Part shown: positions 27,674 through 34,495 of the stretch, piece by piece
How positions within the stretch are numbered: the stretch's first letter is position 1
Layout of the letters: every line of letters begins with the position of its first letter
IMG/VR virus record: IMGVR_UViG_3300017786_000041
Location: 1 to 38,878 of that record
Strand: one strand, 5' to 3'
From: a virus
Length of the DNA: 38,878 bases
Notes under the pieces: model-generated
Told to the model about the DNA's origin: nothing
Seen by the model: the letters and a program-made list of their open reading frames with translations, nothing else
Databases searched by the model: none
Translations under genes and position numbers: made by a program

Positions 27674-27795
27674 TACTTTTTCTTTTTCTTTGACGCAGCT
27701 TGCATTTGTTTGATATGTGCTTCAATTTTTTTAGCTTGAGCTAAGTGCATCTTTGAAGCTTTCTTAAGCTGTGCAACAACGGATTTTAAACTCAT
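27673..27795 (-). CDS. Very short Lys-rich helical protein
   Basis: 40 residues: MSLKSVVAQLKKASKMHLAQ, then AKKIEAHIKQMQAASKKKKK. One amphipathic basic helix with a poly-Lys tail. Both ends overlap neighbouring genes (ATGA upstream, TAATG downstream), which together with the constrained frame supports it being a real gene rather than a chance frame. Function unknown. Confidence 0.65.
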   Translation of the reverse strand: MSLKSVVAQLKKASKMHLAQAKKIEAHIKQMQAASKKKKK

Positions 27796-27944
27796 TTCTT
27801 TTTCTTTTTCTTTTTAGACTTACCCATTTTACTTGGTCCACCAGCTTTAGTACATCGTACACCCCAACCACTAGCATAAGCGCTTGGCCACACTTTAAAC
27901 TTTCTTTTTGCTGCTGTCTTACAAGGTCCTGATATTTTACCCAT
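27792..27944 (-). CDS. Very short basic protein, DUF5872-like N-terminal module
   Basis: 50 residues. MGKISGPCKTAAKRKFKVWP then SAYASGWGVRCTKAGGPSKM and a run of lysines. The CKTAA...VWPSAYASGxGVRCTK pattern is one I recall from virion-associated basic proteins of phages and giant viruses. Cys8 and Cys31 could pair or bind metal. The start overlaps the stop of the preceding membrane protein (TAATG) and the stop overlaps the next start (ATGA). Confidence 0.7.
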   Translation of the reverse strand: MGKISGPCKTAAKRKFKVWPSAYASGWGVRCTKAGGPSKMGKSKKKKKKK

Positions 27945-28225
27945 TATTTCTTTTTAAATGTTTTAAGTTCATCATCCACCTCTTTTGCCCAATGTAATAC
28001 ATGGTCTACTTTTTCTTCTAATTGTTCTATATGCTTAGTTTGCCACTCTTGTTTTAAATCATATTCTATACGATCTATAACTGCTTCAGGTAACTCTTTA
28101 GCTTCTTCAATATCTGATTTTAGCGCAAAGTATACCGACATAAAGCCTATCACACCGGCTAGTATACTTATCAATGTTTTAATGTCAATAGTAAAGTTAG
28201 TTTGTTCAGATATTTTTATACTCAT
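27944..28225 (-). CDS. Single-pass membrane protein with coiled coil, lysis accessory (spanin-like?)
   Basis: 93 residues from ATG 28225 (MSIKISEQTNFTIDIKTLIS); an upstream TTG extension overlapping the amidase is rejected. One membrane segment at about 17-36 (KTLISILAGVIGFMSVYFAL), then a charged, probably coiled-coil region to the end (YDLKQEWQTKHIEQLEEKVD). It overlaps the amidase gene by 20 bases. An N-terminal anchor plus periplasmic coiled coil is the plan of inner-membrane spanins, so an outer-membrane disruption role is possible. No lipobox partner was found. Confidence 0.7.
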   Translation of the reverse strand: MSIKISEQTNFTIDIKTLISILAGVIGFMSVYFALKSDIEEAKELPEAVIDRIEYDLKQEWQTKHIEQLEEKVDHVLHWAKEVDDELKTFKKK

Positions 28226-28619
28226 TTGTAGCGTCAAAGGACGGGCATGCTTTGTTAGCAAACTCGTTGTGTGAATATATAGTAGCCTTTGGCCAAGTTA
28301 ATTTTAAAAAACCTAGCAATGATAGTAAGGCTTGTTTTTGTTCTTCTGTTCTTGTATCACAAGGTGTTTTTCCATCTTCTTCAACACCGCCACAATAGCA
28401 TACTCCTATTGATCGTTGGTTGTGATTTAAAGTGTGAGCTCCAGACTTAGCAATATCTCTTCCTTTCCAGATCTTGCCATATAAATCGATGTAATAATGA
28501 TAACCAATATCTGTCCACCCTCTACCTTCTGTATGCCATTTTTTAATAGTATCAACTGTTACGTTTTGACCTTTTCTAGTAGCTGAACAGTGTACAATTA
28601 TCTCATCAATTTTTCTCAT
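28206..28619 (-). CDS. N-acetylmuramoyl-L-alanine amidase (endolysin, T7 lysozyme-like)
   Basis: 137 residues, Amidase_2 family. It cuts the amide bond between muramic acid and the stem peptide. Zinc ligands and catalytic residues are all visible: H10 (IIVHCSAT), H117 and C125 (YSHNEFANKACPSFD), with Y40 (DIGYHYYID) and K123 matching Y46 and K128 of T7 lysozyme. Length is close to the 151 of T7 lysozyme. No signal peptide, so export depends on the holin. Whether it also inhibits an RNA polymerase as T7 lysozyme does cannot be judged. It overlaps both neighbours. Confidence 0.93.
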   Translation of the reverse strand: MRKIDEIIVHCSATRKGQNVTVDTIKKWHTEGRGWTDIGYHYYIDLYGKIWKGRDIAKSGAHTLNHNQRSIGVCYCGGVEEDGKTPCDTRTEEQKQALLSLLGFLKLTWPKATIYSHNEFANKACPSFDATNEYKNI

Positions 28620-28770
28620 CTTTCTTATTTATTAAATCTCTCCACTTGTATATTGTGTAACCTATAGTAGTTATTAATAACGCTGCTTCTAACAAAGGCT
28701 CTGCATAATTCCAAAATGCAAAAAATCCTACACTAGCGTTCATTATGTAAAGCCTAAGATCTTCTTTCAT
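28606..28770 (-). CDS. Small membrane protein upstream of amidase, holin-like candidate
   Basis: 54 residues: MKEDLRLYIMNASVGFFAFW, then NYAEPLLEAALLITTIGYTI, then YKWRDLINKKDEKN. Two hydrophobic stretches (about 11-22 and 25-42) and a charged tail. Start and stop overlap the neighbouring genes (TAATG upstream; 14 bases into the amidase). Gene order directly before the endolysin suggests a second holin, pinholin or antiholin next to the 3TM holin at 25790-26242. Small size makes the assignment tentative. Confidence 0.6.
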   Translation of the reverse strand: MKEDLRLYIMNASVGFFAFWNYAEPLLEAALLITTIGYTIYKWRDLINKKDEKN

Positions 28771-28943
28771 TATTTCTGAGCGTTAAGTACGGCATTGCCT
28801 TTATACATAGGTCCTTCGATTTTAAATGACTTAGTCATCTTCATCATAGTTTTACTTGCTGGTATTTTACATGCACATGAATGATCACATCCACATGTTT
28901 TCAGCATACCTGCTGGTTTTTGATATTCTCCTACGCTTGGCAT
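28770..28943 (-). CDS. Short Cys/His-rich protein, possible metal binder
   Basis: 57 residues. The core KTCGCDHSCACK places C17, C19, C23 and C25 with H21 within nine residues, a dense CxCxHxCxC cluster that could bind zinc, iron or copper. The rest is basic and Met-rich (KTMMKMTKSFKIEGPMYKGN). Both ends overlap adjacent genes by one base (TAATG). No family recognised. Confidence 0.65.
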   Translation of the reverse strand: MPSVGEYQKPAGMLKTCGCDHSCACKIPASKTMMKMTKSFKIEGPMYKGNAVLNAQK

Positions 28944-29506
28944 TAGTCTTCTTTTTTGATTTTGTTACCTTCTTCATCAAGAACTCCCCTACCTATTAAA
29001 ACATCTTTAAAAGTAGTTTTACCATCTCCTGATAAATCTGCCATTTTTAAATCAGATCTTTCAGGTAATGTATTAGCTCCTGATATGTTAGACATCTTCA
29101 TAGCTGACTTGTATTGTGCAGCAGACATCTTGTATGTCATAGGAGCTTGTACTCCTGTTAAACTTTTTATTGGCTTGTTAGTTGTCATACCGAATGGACT
29201 TGATGTTATTGTGTTGTCATCGGCGATCTCTTCGCCAAATGCATTTATGTTAGTTGTATAATTAGGTCGCTGTTGTTGTTGGCCTTCACCAGCACCACCA
29301 GAAAAGTTAGTACCTAAAAATCCGTCAGCTCCACCTGTAAAGAAGTCACCAGCACCTTCTTTAAATGAATATTCTTCACCTGCTTCTGTAGCTGCTTTTT
29401 TATTCTTAATAACGTTAGCTACGCCACCAACGCCTGCTTTAATTATAGGCAGTATGGCCGCAGCTGGTATTGTTAACGGGCTATTACTATTTGTCTTTGT
29501 TGGCAT
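28943..29506 (-). CDS. Virion-like protein with EF-hand/dockerin-type calcium loop
   Basis: 187 residues. A hydrophobic, Gly/Ala-rich N-terminal segment at 10-32 (PLTIPAAAILPIIKAGVGGV) is followed by a Gly-rich flexible part, a Gln run, and near the end a canonical EF-hand-like loop D157-x-S159-x-D161-G-K-T-T-F-K-D168. Such loops occur in dockerins and phage structural proteins. KMSAAQYKSAMKMS at 126-139 echoes the Met/Lys repeats of the 173-residue protein. It overlaps the winged-helix-like gene by 20 bases. Possible minor virion protein. Confidence 0.65.
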   Translation of the reverse strand: MPTKTNSNSPLTIPAAAILPIIKAGVGGVANVIKNKKAATEAGEEYSFKEGAGDFFTGGADGFLGTNFSGGAGEGQQQQRPNYTTNINAFGEEIADDNTITSSPFGMTTNKPIKSLTGVQAPMTYKMSAAQYKSAMKMSNISGANTLPERSDLKMADLSGDGKTTFKDVLIGRGVLDEEGNKIKKED

Positions 29507-29915
29507 AATGTATTGCTTTTGTTATTGTTTTATAACTATATCTAGTATTATGTTCTAGTTTTTTAGTAGGCATCTCTTCTTCACCTAGCATTATTCGATA
29601 CATTCGACTTATCAGTTGTTTGCACTTTACGGATACTTTATATATATGATATTTTTGAGTGGTGCGGTTTCTTTTTCTCCACACATATATCCACCCTTCT
29701 TTCAATAATCTGTTCCAGCGCCTTTGATCCCAACTGTAAGAGTATGTACCTCTTTTATAATCATCTTTAGTAAACATATCTATTGCATCTAAATACATTA
29801 GTAGCTCAAGATCTGCTTCTCTAAGACCATAAGTTTTACAAGCCCACTTACGAATAATCCTGTAGTGTTTGAGTAAACCTAAATCTTTTAAATCACTAGA
29901 TGATAGTCTTCTCAT
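29487..29915 (-). CDS. Winged-helix-like DNA-binding protein, unknown target
   Basis: 142 residues. Predicted helices (LKHYRIIRKWACKTYGLREA, DLELLMYLDAIDMFTKDDYK) followed by SWDQRRWNRLLKEGWIYVWR and KRNRTTQKYHIYKVSVKCKQ, where a probable recognition helix and a beta-wing carry many Arg/Lys. The order resembles MarR-type winged helices, and I recall relatives in marine phages without function. It follows groES with a 4-base overlap (ATGA). May regulate late transcription, but no operator was identified. Confidence 0.6.
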   Translation of the reverse strand: MRRLSSSDLKDLGLLKHYRIIRKWACKTYGLREADLELLMYLDAIDMFTKDDYKRGTYSYSWDQRRWNRLLKEGWIYVWRKRNRTTQKYHIYKVSVKCKQLISRMYRIMLGEEEMPTKKLEHNTRYSYKTITKAIHYANKDK

Positions 29916-30172
29916 AACACAACAACAATATCAAATTCTTTTATGACCTTGTAATTTTCTTTTTCTATTTCTATATTAAAACCAGCTGATCTATCATAAT
30001 ATATCTCATCGCCGGCATATATTTCCTTTACATCAGAGCCAGGTTCTACAACCTTAGCTCTTCTGTATCGAATATCTTCTCTTTGCTTTTCAGATAGAAT
30101 TAATCCACCTTTTGTAGTCGTATCAGTTTCTTTGATAGGATCTATAACTAAAAACTTACCAACCGCTCTCAT
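29912..30172 (-). CDS. groES: Co-chaperonin GroES
   Basis: 86 residues, slightly shorter than the usual 95. The start VGKFLVIDPIKETDTTTKGG and the mobile loop with GGLIL (22-26), equivalent to the GGIVL tripeptide region that binds GroEL, are clear, followed by RAKVVEPG, IYAGDEIYYD and the end YKVIKEFDIVVV. It caps the GroEL ring and closes the folding chamber. It overlaps the groEL stop by four bases (ATGA), so both are co-translated. The gene order groEL then groES is the reverse of the bacterial operon. Confidence 0.9.
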   Translation of the reverse strand: MRAVGKFLVIDPIKETDTTTKGGLILSEKQREDIRYRRAKVVEPGSDVKEIYAGDEIYYDRSAGFNIEIEKENYKVIKEFDIVVVL

Positions 30173-31713
30173 GCTCTTATATTATTAATTACACAGTTAG
30201 TTGATAATATCGTAGTAGCTACTGAAGCCGCGTTAACTAGTGCACTCTTAGTAACTAATAAAGGATCAATAATTCCGGCTTTTACCATATCAACCGTTTT
30301 TCCTGTAACCACGTTTAGTCCTTTACCTTTTTCAAACTTCTCCAACTTCTCAATACCAGCGTTTTTTAATATCAATTCATAAGGCTTACGTATTGCTTGT
30401 AACAATACCTCTTCACCTATTGACATAGGATTAATTTCAAAACTAGCATTTAGTAATGCAACTCCACCCCCTGGCACTATGCCTTCTTTTATCGCGGCTT
30501 TTGTAGCGCAAATAGCATCTTCCACTCTATCTCTTTTCTCTTTTAATTCAACATCTGAATTAGCACCAACCTTTACTACAGCAACTTTAGCTTTTAATTT
30601 AGCTAAACGTTTCTCTAGTCTAACAATAATGTTAGGGTTTTTAGTTTCTTTAATCTGCTTTTCTAACCTATTAATAGTTTCTTCAACCTTTGTATTATTA
30701 GACAAATCAACTTGTAATATTGTTTCCTCGTGATTTGTTATTGTTTTAATACATTGACCTAAGTGTTCTGGCTGGATTATATCCATATCATCACCTAAGT
30801 CTTCATTAATAAGTGTCGCACCTGTAACAGCACATAGATCGGATAATACGTCTTTTTTGCTGATACCATATGTAGGTGCGTCAATAATGTTAACCTTTAT
30901 ATTACCCTTCTTTTTATTCATAGCTAACGCAGAAACTACTTGTTGGTCAACATCTGCAATAATTAGTAAGCTTTTACCGTTTTTAATAACATATTCAAGG
31001 ACGGACTGAATCTTCCTCACGTTGGGTATAACTGACTCTACAATGAGAACCAAAGGATTTTCAAGTTCAGCCGTACCTTTTTCTATGTTGGTAATAAAGT
31101 GGTTGTTCTTTAACGCTTGGTCATATTGAACACCCTCTATTAACTCAACGACAGTTTCTGGTTGCTCATTTGTTTCCATCATAACTATACCAGTCTCGTC
31201 CACTAATCTGAATGCTTCTCCTATGACCTTACCTAATTCTACATCATTGTTAGCTGATATAGAAGCTACTTGGTCTATCTTTCGTCCACTTACCTTTTTA
31301 CTTACTTTGTTTAAATACTTTAATACTTTTTCAACTCCTGCATTTATGCCTTCTCTCATTAATCTAGAATCATCTAAAAGGCTATGTTCTTCTGCTTGTG
31401 ATAGTATTGCTTTAGCTAATACAGTCGCGGTAGTTGTACCATCTCCTGCATCTGCTACTGTTCTTTGAGCTGCTTGCTTAATAAGCGTAGCTCCAATGTT
31501 TTCTAACGGATCTTGTAATGTAATAGCATTAGCTACTGTCACACCGTCTTTTGTTATCTGTGGCATGCCGTTACTATCTTCTAGTATAACACATTGTCCA
31601 CTTGCTCCTAACGTAGAACCAACTGCATTAGTTAGTTTCTCTACGCCAGTTAATACCTGACTCCTAGCTGTTTCGCCAAAAGTCAGGTTTTTAACTAACT
31701 TTAAATCTTGCAT
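30169..31713 (-). CDS. groEL: Phage chaperonin GroEL
   Basis: 514 residues against about 545 for bacterial GroEL; the Gly-Gly-Met tail is absent and the protein ends NNIRA. ATPase elements are intact: TLGASGQCV, D56 in ITKDGVTVA, GDGTTTATVLA at 90-100, D399 in VEDAICATKAA (E. coli D398) and VPGGGVAL. In the apical domain the E. coli stretch LAGGVAVIKVG reads LKAKVAVVKVG, so both hinge glycines near position 374-375 are replaced. The substrate groove differs too (EGVQYDQALKNNHF against EGMQFDRGYLSPYF). An active but specialised phage-encoded folding chamber is likely. Confidence 0.95.
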   Translation of the reverse strand: MQDLKLVKNLTFGETARSQVLTGVEKLTNAVGSTLGASGQCVILEDSNGMPQITKDGVTVANAITLQDPLENIGATLIKQAAQRTVADAGDGTTTATVLAKAILSQAEEHSLLDDSRLMREGINAGVEKVLKYLNKVSKKVSGRKIDQVASISANNDVELGKVIGEAFRLVDETGIVMMETNEQPETVVELIEGVQYDQALKNNHFITNIEKGTAELENPLVLIVESVIPNVRKIQSVLEYVIKNGKSLLIIADVDQQVVSALAMNKKKGNIKVNIIDAPTYGISKKDVLSDLCAVTGATLINEDLGDDMDIIQPEHLGQCIKTITNHEETILQVDLSNNTKVEETINRLEKQIKETKNPNIIVRLEKRLAKLKAKVAVVKVGANSDVELKEKRDRVEDAICATKAAIKEGIVPGGGVALLNASFEINPMSIGEEVLLQAIRKPYELILKNAGIEKLEKFEKGKGLNVVTGKTVDMVKAGIIDPLLVTKSALVNAASVATTILSTNCVINNIRA

Positions 31714-31745
31714 TTTATTTAATTAAATTATATTTATTGAATACT

Positions 31746-32036
31746 TTACTTAAAGGTTTTAACTACTTTAGGTCCTTTGGTAAATTCTAGCTTCTTAGTA
31801 TAATGTTCTATTGAAGCATCGATAGCTTTTTCAGCGCCATCAATTGTTTCTCTTCTAGTAACATCTACCCAGTCGCCAGACTCTAAATGTTTGTATTCGG
31901 TTTGTAAAAAGCCATTAGGTAATTGAACTATTCTCCAGTTTGATTTTTTGGTAATATGTTCCCATAACTTAATGGTATCTTCACTTGGTTGTGGTGCACT
32001 AGTCCACGTATTAGTGCGGGTGTATAAAAACGTCAT
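31746..32036 (-). CDS. Conserved small phage protein, unknown function
   Basis: 96 residues. Compact mixed fold: WRIVQLPNGFLQTEYKHLES, GDWVDVTRRETIDGAEKAID and a Lys-rich end (KLEFTKGPKVVKTFK). I remember the pattern WRIxQLPNGFxQTEYxD...WxDVTRRExIxGAExAID from many marine phage genomes but no function is known to me. It lies 32 bases upstream of groEL and 75 bases downstream of a fibre gene, with tandem hairpins in that gap. Confidence 0.7.
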   Translation of the reverse strand: MTFLYTRTNTWTSAPQPSEDTIKLWEHITKKSNWRIVQLPNGFLQTEYKHLESGDWVDVTRRETIDGAEKAIDASIEHYTKKLEFTKGPKVVKTFK

Positions 32037-32071
32037 GGTTTTATGTTTTGTTATTATTGGTTGTTATTTAT

Positions 32072-32109
32072 ACTATCACTTGATAGTAGTGGTTTCTACA
32101 TGGTAGAAA
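32072..32109 (-). other. Two tandem small RNA hairpins in the fibre-to-chaperonin gap
   Basis: Reading the minus strand, TTTCTAC (32109 side) pairs with GTAGAAA around a three-base loop (32093-32109), and ACTATCA pairs with TGATAGT around a two-base loop (32072-32087). Both stems are perfect seven-base pairs. No U-run follows either, so a clean intrinsic terminator is unlikely; an mRNA processing or stabilising element, or a protein-binding dyad, is more plausible. Confidence 0.55.
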
Positions 32110-32111
32110 TA

Positions 32112-33143
32112 TTATTCGTAGTATATTGAACCTACAGGAGCAACTCTAGGTGCAGTTACTGATCCTAATTGCAATATAGCTTCTAATGTAGGAAATGAAG
32201 TTCCTGAACTTGGCCAAGACGCTCCAGTTGCGCTTAAAGCAACTACACTTGTATTATTTGAAGCTGCTGTACCAGCATAAGTTGCAAGGTTACCTCCGTC
32301 TCCTTGTAAATAAAAAGCTATTACAAATGGATCGCCTGGTACAAGCACACCGTTACCAAGATCAGTTAATGATACCTTATGCATGCCCACTGCTACTCTT
32401 TCTACTTTCACAGATGCAGATATTATAGTAGCATTTGGTGCATCAGTTAATTTACCTCTATATATTCCAAAGCCAGTTGCACCTGGGTTACTAGTATCAT
32501 AGTTACTAGGCGTAAATAGACTCATTGAAAGCGGTACATATCTACCTCCTGTCCATGTATCTTGTACAAGTAGTACTTGGCTATTGAATACACTGTTGTT
32601 TGTAATGTTATTATTAAACATCATTATAGGTGACATTTGATGAGCTTCCTTCATTGTTTGCCAAATACCGTCACCACCTAAAAAATGATTAGCAGATCCA
32701 CCTGTTGGAACATGACCTACATTAGTACCACCAGCATAAGCCATTGGCTTAATACCTACGTTACCGCTTGTTGGATTAACTACTATAGCATTACCAGTTG
32801 ATGCAGCAGGATTTACACCTGCAACTGAAGCAACACCTGCTGTTATACCTGATCCATCTATGTTAATATTATTTGCAGCTAAGTTTTGTATGGCAATACC
32901 ACCTGATCCACTAAATGAAATAGTGTCAGTTGTATTGTCATCACCTACTAATGTTAATACACCATTTGATGGTACTGATAAATCATAAGTTTTAGATGCA
33001 ATTGTTTTTAAAGTAGCCATTGTCATATTGGCTGTATCACCTGTTACAACACCGGTACTTGGATGAGGTTCATTGTCAGTTAACAATATCTTGTCGCCAG
33101 CGAAGTAATTAGTTTTAGTTTTATATGTTCTTATTATAGCCAT
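32112..33143 (-). CDS. Tail fibre-like protein
   Basis: 343 residues, Thr/Gly/Ser/Asn-rich and beta-dominated. The N-terminal part (MAIIRTYKTKTNYFAGDKIL ... DNEPHP) resembles that of the 110-residue protein at 36003-36335, suggesting a shared virion-anchoring module. Residues about 55-165 have the collagen-free repetitive pattern of fibre shafts, followed by AHQMSPIMMFNNNITNNSVF, VQDTWTGGRYVPLSMSLFTP and a jelly-roll-like C-terminus (FVIAFYLQGDGGNLATYAGT). Ends in PVGSIYYE. It overlaps the nucleotidyltransferase gene by 23 bases. Probably receptor binding. Confidence 0.72.
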   Translation of the reverse strand: MAIIRTYKTKTNYFAGDKILLTDNEPHPSTGVVTGDTANMTMATLKTIASKTYDLSVPSNGVLTLVGDDNTTDTISFSGSGGIAIQNLAANNINIDGSGITAGVASVAGVNPAASTGNAIVVNPTSGNVGIKPMAYAGGTNVGHVPTGGSANHFLGGDGIWQTMKEAHQMSPIMMFNNNITNNSVFNSQVLLVQDTWTGGRYVPLSMSLFTPSNYDTSNPGATGFGIYRGKLTDAPNATIISASVKVERVAVGMHKVSLTDLGNGVLVPGDPFVIAFYLQGDGGNLATYAGTAASNNTSVVALSATGASWPSSGTSFPTLEAILQLGSVTAPRVAPVGSIYYE

Positions 33144-33564
33144 TGTATTTCCTACTTTTAAATAATTTAGTTTCTTCTTTGTTGCCTTCGTAAAATTTGT
33201 TTGTAATTAAAGAATACTTAGGTAGATCATATGTACCACCGAACTGTGTCCAGTTTCCGTTGTCCATATTTTCAGCTTCATAAAAAGTTATATCAAGTGT
33301 AAACCAATTACCAAACTCATGATCTGGTCTATGTATATTGTTTACATAACTCATTATTTGATTTGGTTGTAGTTGGCAACATGGACATCTTTTTATCTCA
33401 TCTACATATATACCAACATCTAGATCAGACTCTTTAGTAAAGTCTCCGCTTACACGACTACCGTATACAACTATATCTAAATATTCTTTATCACCTAAAA
33501 TCTGTTTGATCCTATCAAGCAGAATAGTTTTATCTTGGTCAGACCAGTCTTGTACTAGTTTCAT
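33121..33564 (-). CDS. Nucleotidyltransferase (polymerase-beta superfamily, minimal type)
   Basis: 147 residues. The signature GS at 35-36 (VVYGSRVSGDFTKESDLDVG) with D47 and D49, and a third acidic residue D91 (FTLDITFYEAE), match the catalytic metal ligands of NTP_transf_2 proteins. Between them lies an insertion with C60-P-C62-C63 and nearby histidines (IHRPDHEF) that may bind zinc. Such proteins transfer nucleotides to proteins, RNA or small molecules; the substrate is not predictable. It sits inside the fibre cluster, overlapping both neighbours (ATGA with the S74 fibre gene), which is an unusual place for an enzyme. Confidence 0.85.
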   Translation of the reverse strand: MKLVQDWSDQDKTILLDRIKQILGDKEYLDIVVYGSRVSGDFTKESDLDVGIYVDEIKRCPCCQLQPNQIMSYVNNIHRPDHEFGNWFTLDITFYEAENMDNGNWTQFGGTYDLPKYSLITNKFYEGNKEETKLFKSRKYNGYNKNI

Positions 33565-34469
33565 TTTACTCTCTTAAACTCTACATCGATAAGGCTATAG
33601 TCAACCATATCATATCCACCTTTGTCTTGAGTAACAGCTCTCCATGGAACTTCATCTGACATAACACCTTGGAATCTACCTACACCGTATTTAGTATCTT
33701 TATACCTAAACTCGTATATGTTAATTCCACTAGGTGATTTACCTACTAGTTTAATATTTTTCTTCAGTCTTCTATCACTATTGTATGTAATACCTGTTAT
33801 AATACCGTTTTTTATAGTAAATACAGTAGTGTTTGATCCAGCTGCATTTCTTACATATACTGTTGATGTAAGTCCAGCAGAGCCATCATAAGACTTATAC
33901 TTAGCTTGAACACCTGCTGTACTATCACTAAAATACTTTTGACCAGCTATAGTTTGGTTACCTGTAGTTAGTACTGCACCTGATAGTGAAGTTAAAAAAC
34001 CAGAGTTATTAGTAAGCTGACTAGTTGTAGTAGGTATTTCATCTGAGTTAAAAGCATTGTCACCAAGCTCTCTATATGTAACTATATTACCTTCTAGCAC
34101 TAGGCCTTTTGTAGCTTCTTCTGACTCAGCTACTGACATAAGTGTTAGTGTATTACTTAATGTTTTAGCACCACCTACAGTTTGTGTACCTGTTGTTCTA
34201 ACTACTGTACTGTCTATAGCTATAGTACCACTACTTGTTATGGTACCACCTGATAAACCAGTGCCAGCTGTTATACTAGTAACTGTACCTTGCCCTGCAC
34301 CTATATCTGATAATATCTGTGCGCCTGTTCTATATTTTATAACTCCGCCATCTGATACTAGTATTTTATCAGTATCTGTTGAGGCATTAGCTATAGAAGA
34401 CACTTTAAGAGTGCTAGAAAAAGTACTAGCACCTGATACAGAAAGTCCGTCTTTAAAAGTTATTGCCAT
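33561..34469 (-). CDS. Tail fibre with C-terminal S74 intramolecular chaperone
   Basis: 302 residues. Residues 1-230 are a Thr/Ser/Gly-rich fibre shaft (SVSGASTFSSTLKVSSIANA, GTVTSITAGTGLSGGTITSS). From about S231 a Peptidase_S74 chaperone domain follows: SDRRLKKNIK, SGINIYEFRYKD, GRFQGVMSDEVPW and DMVDYSLIDVEFKRVK. This domain drives trimerisation of the fibre and then cleaves itself just before the Ser of SDRRLK, the Ser-Lys dyad being present. The end is the usual one for the family. It is preceded by an A/T-rich leader. Confidence 0.88.
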   Translation of the reverse strand: MAITFKDGLSVSGASTFSSTLKVSSIANASTDTDKILVSDGGVIKYRTGAQILSDIGAGQGTVTSITAGTGLSGGTITSSGTIAIDSTVVRTTGTQTVGGAKTLSNTLTLMSVAESEEATKGLVLEGNIVTYRELGDNAFNSDEIPTTTSQLTNNSGFLTSLSGAVLTTGNQTIAGQKYFSDSTAGVQAKYKSYDGSAGLTSTVYVRNAAGSNTTVFTIKNGIITGITYNSDRRLKKNIKLVGKSPSGINIYEFRYKDTKYGVGRFQGVMSDEVPWRAVTQDKGGYDMVDYSLIDVEFKRVK

Positions 34470-34495
34470 TTAATTTAATTATATTTTATTTTATT

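Noticed and set aside
27393-27713. Plus-strand Phe/Leu-rich frame that looks membrane-like
   Set aside because: It is the complement of Lys-rich codons (AAA/AAG gives TTT/CTT) of the small basic genes, so the hydrophobic look is an artefact.
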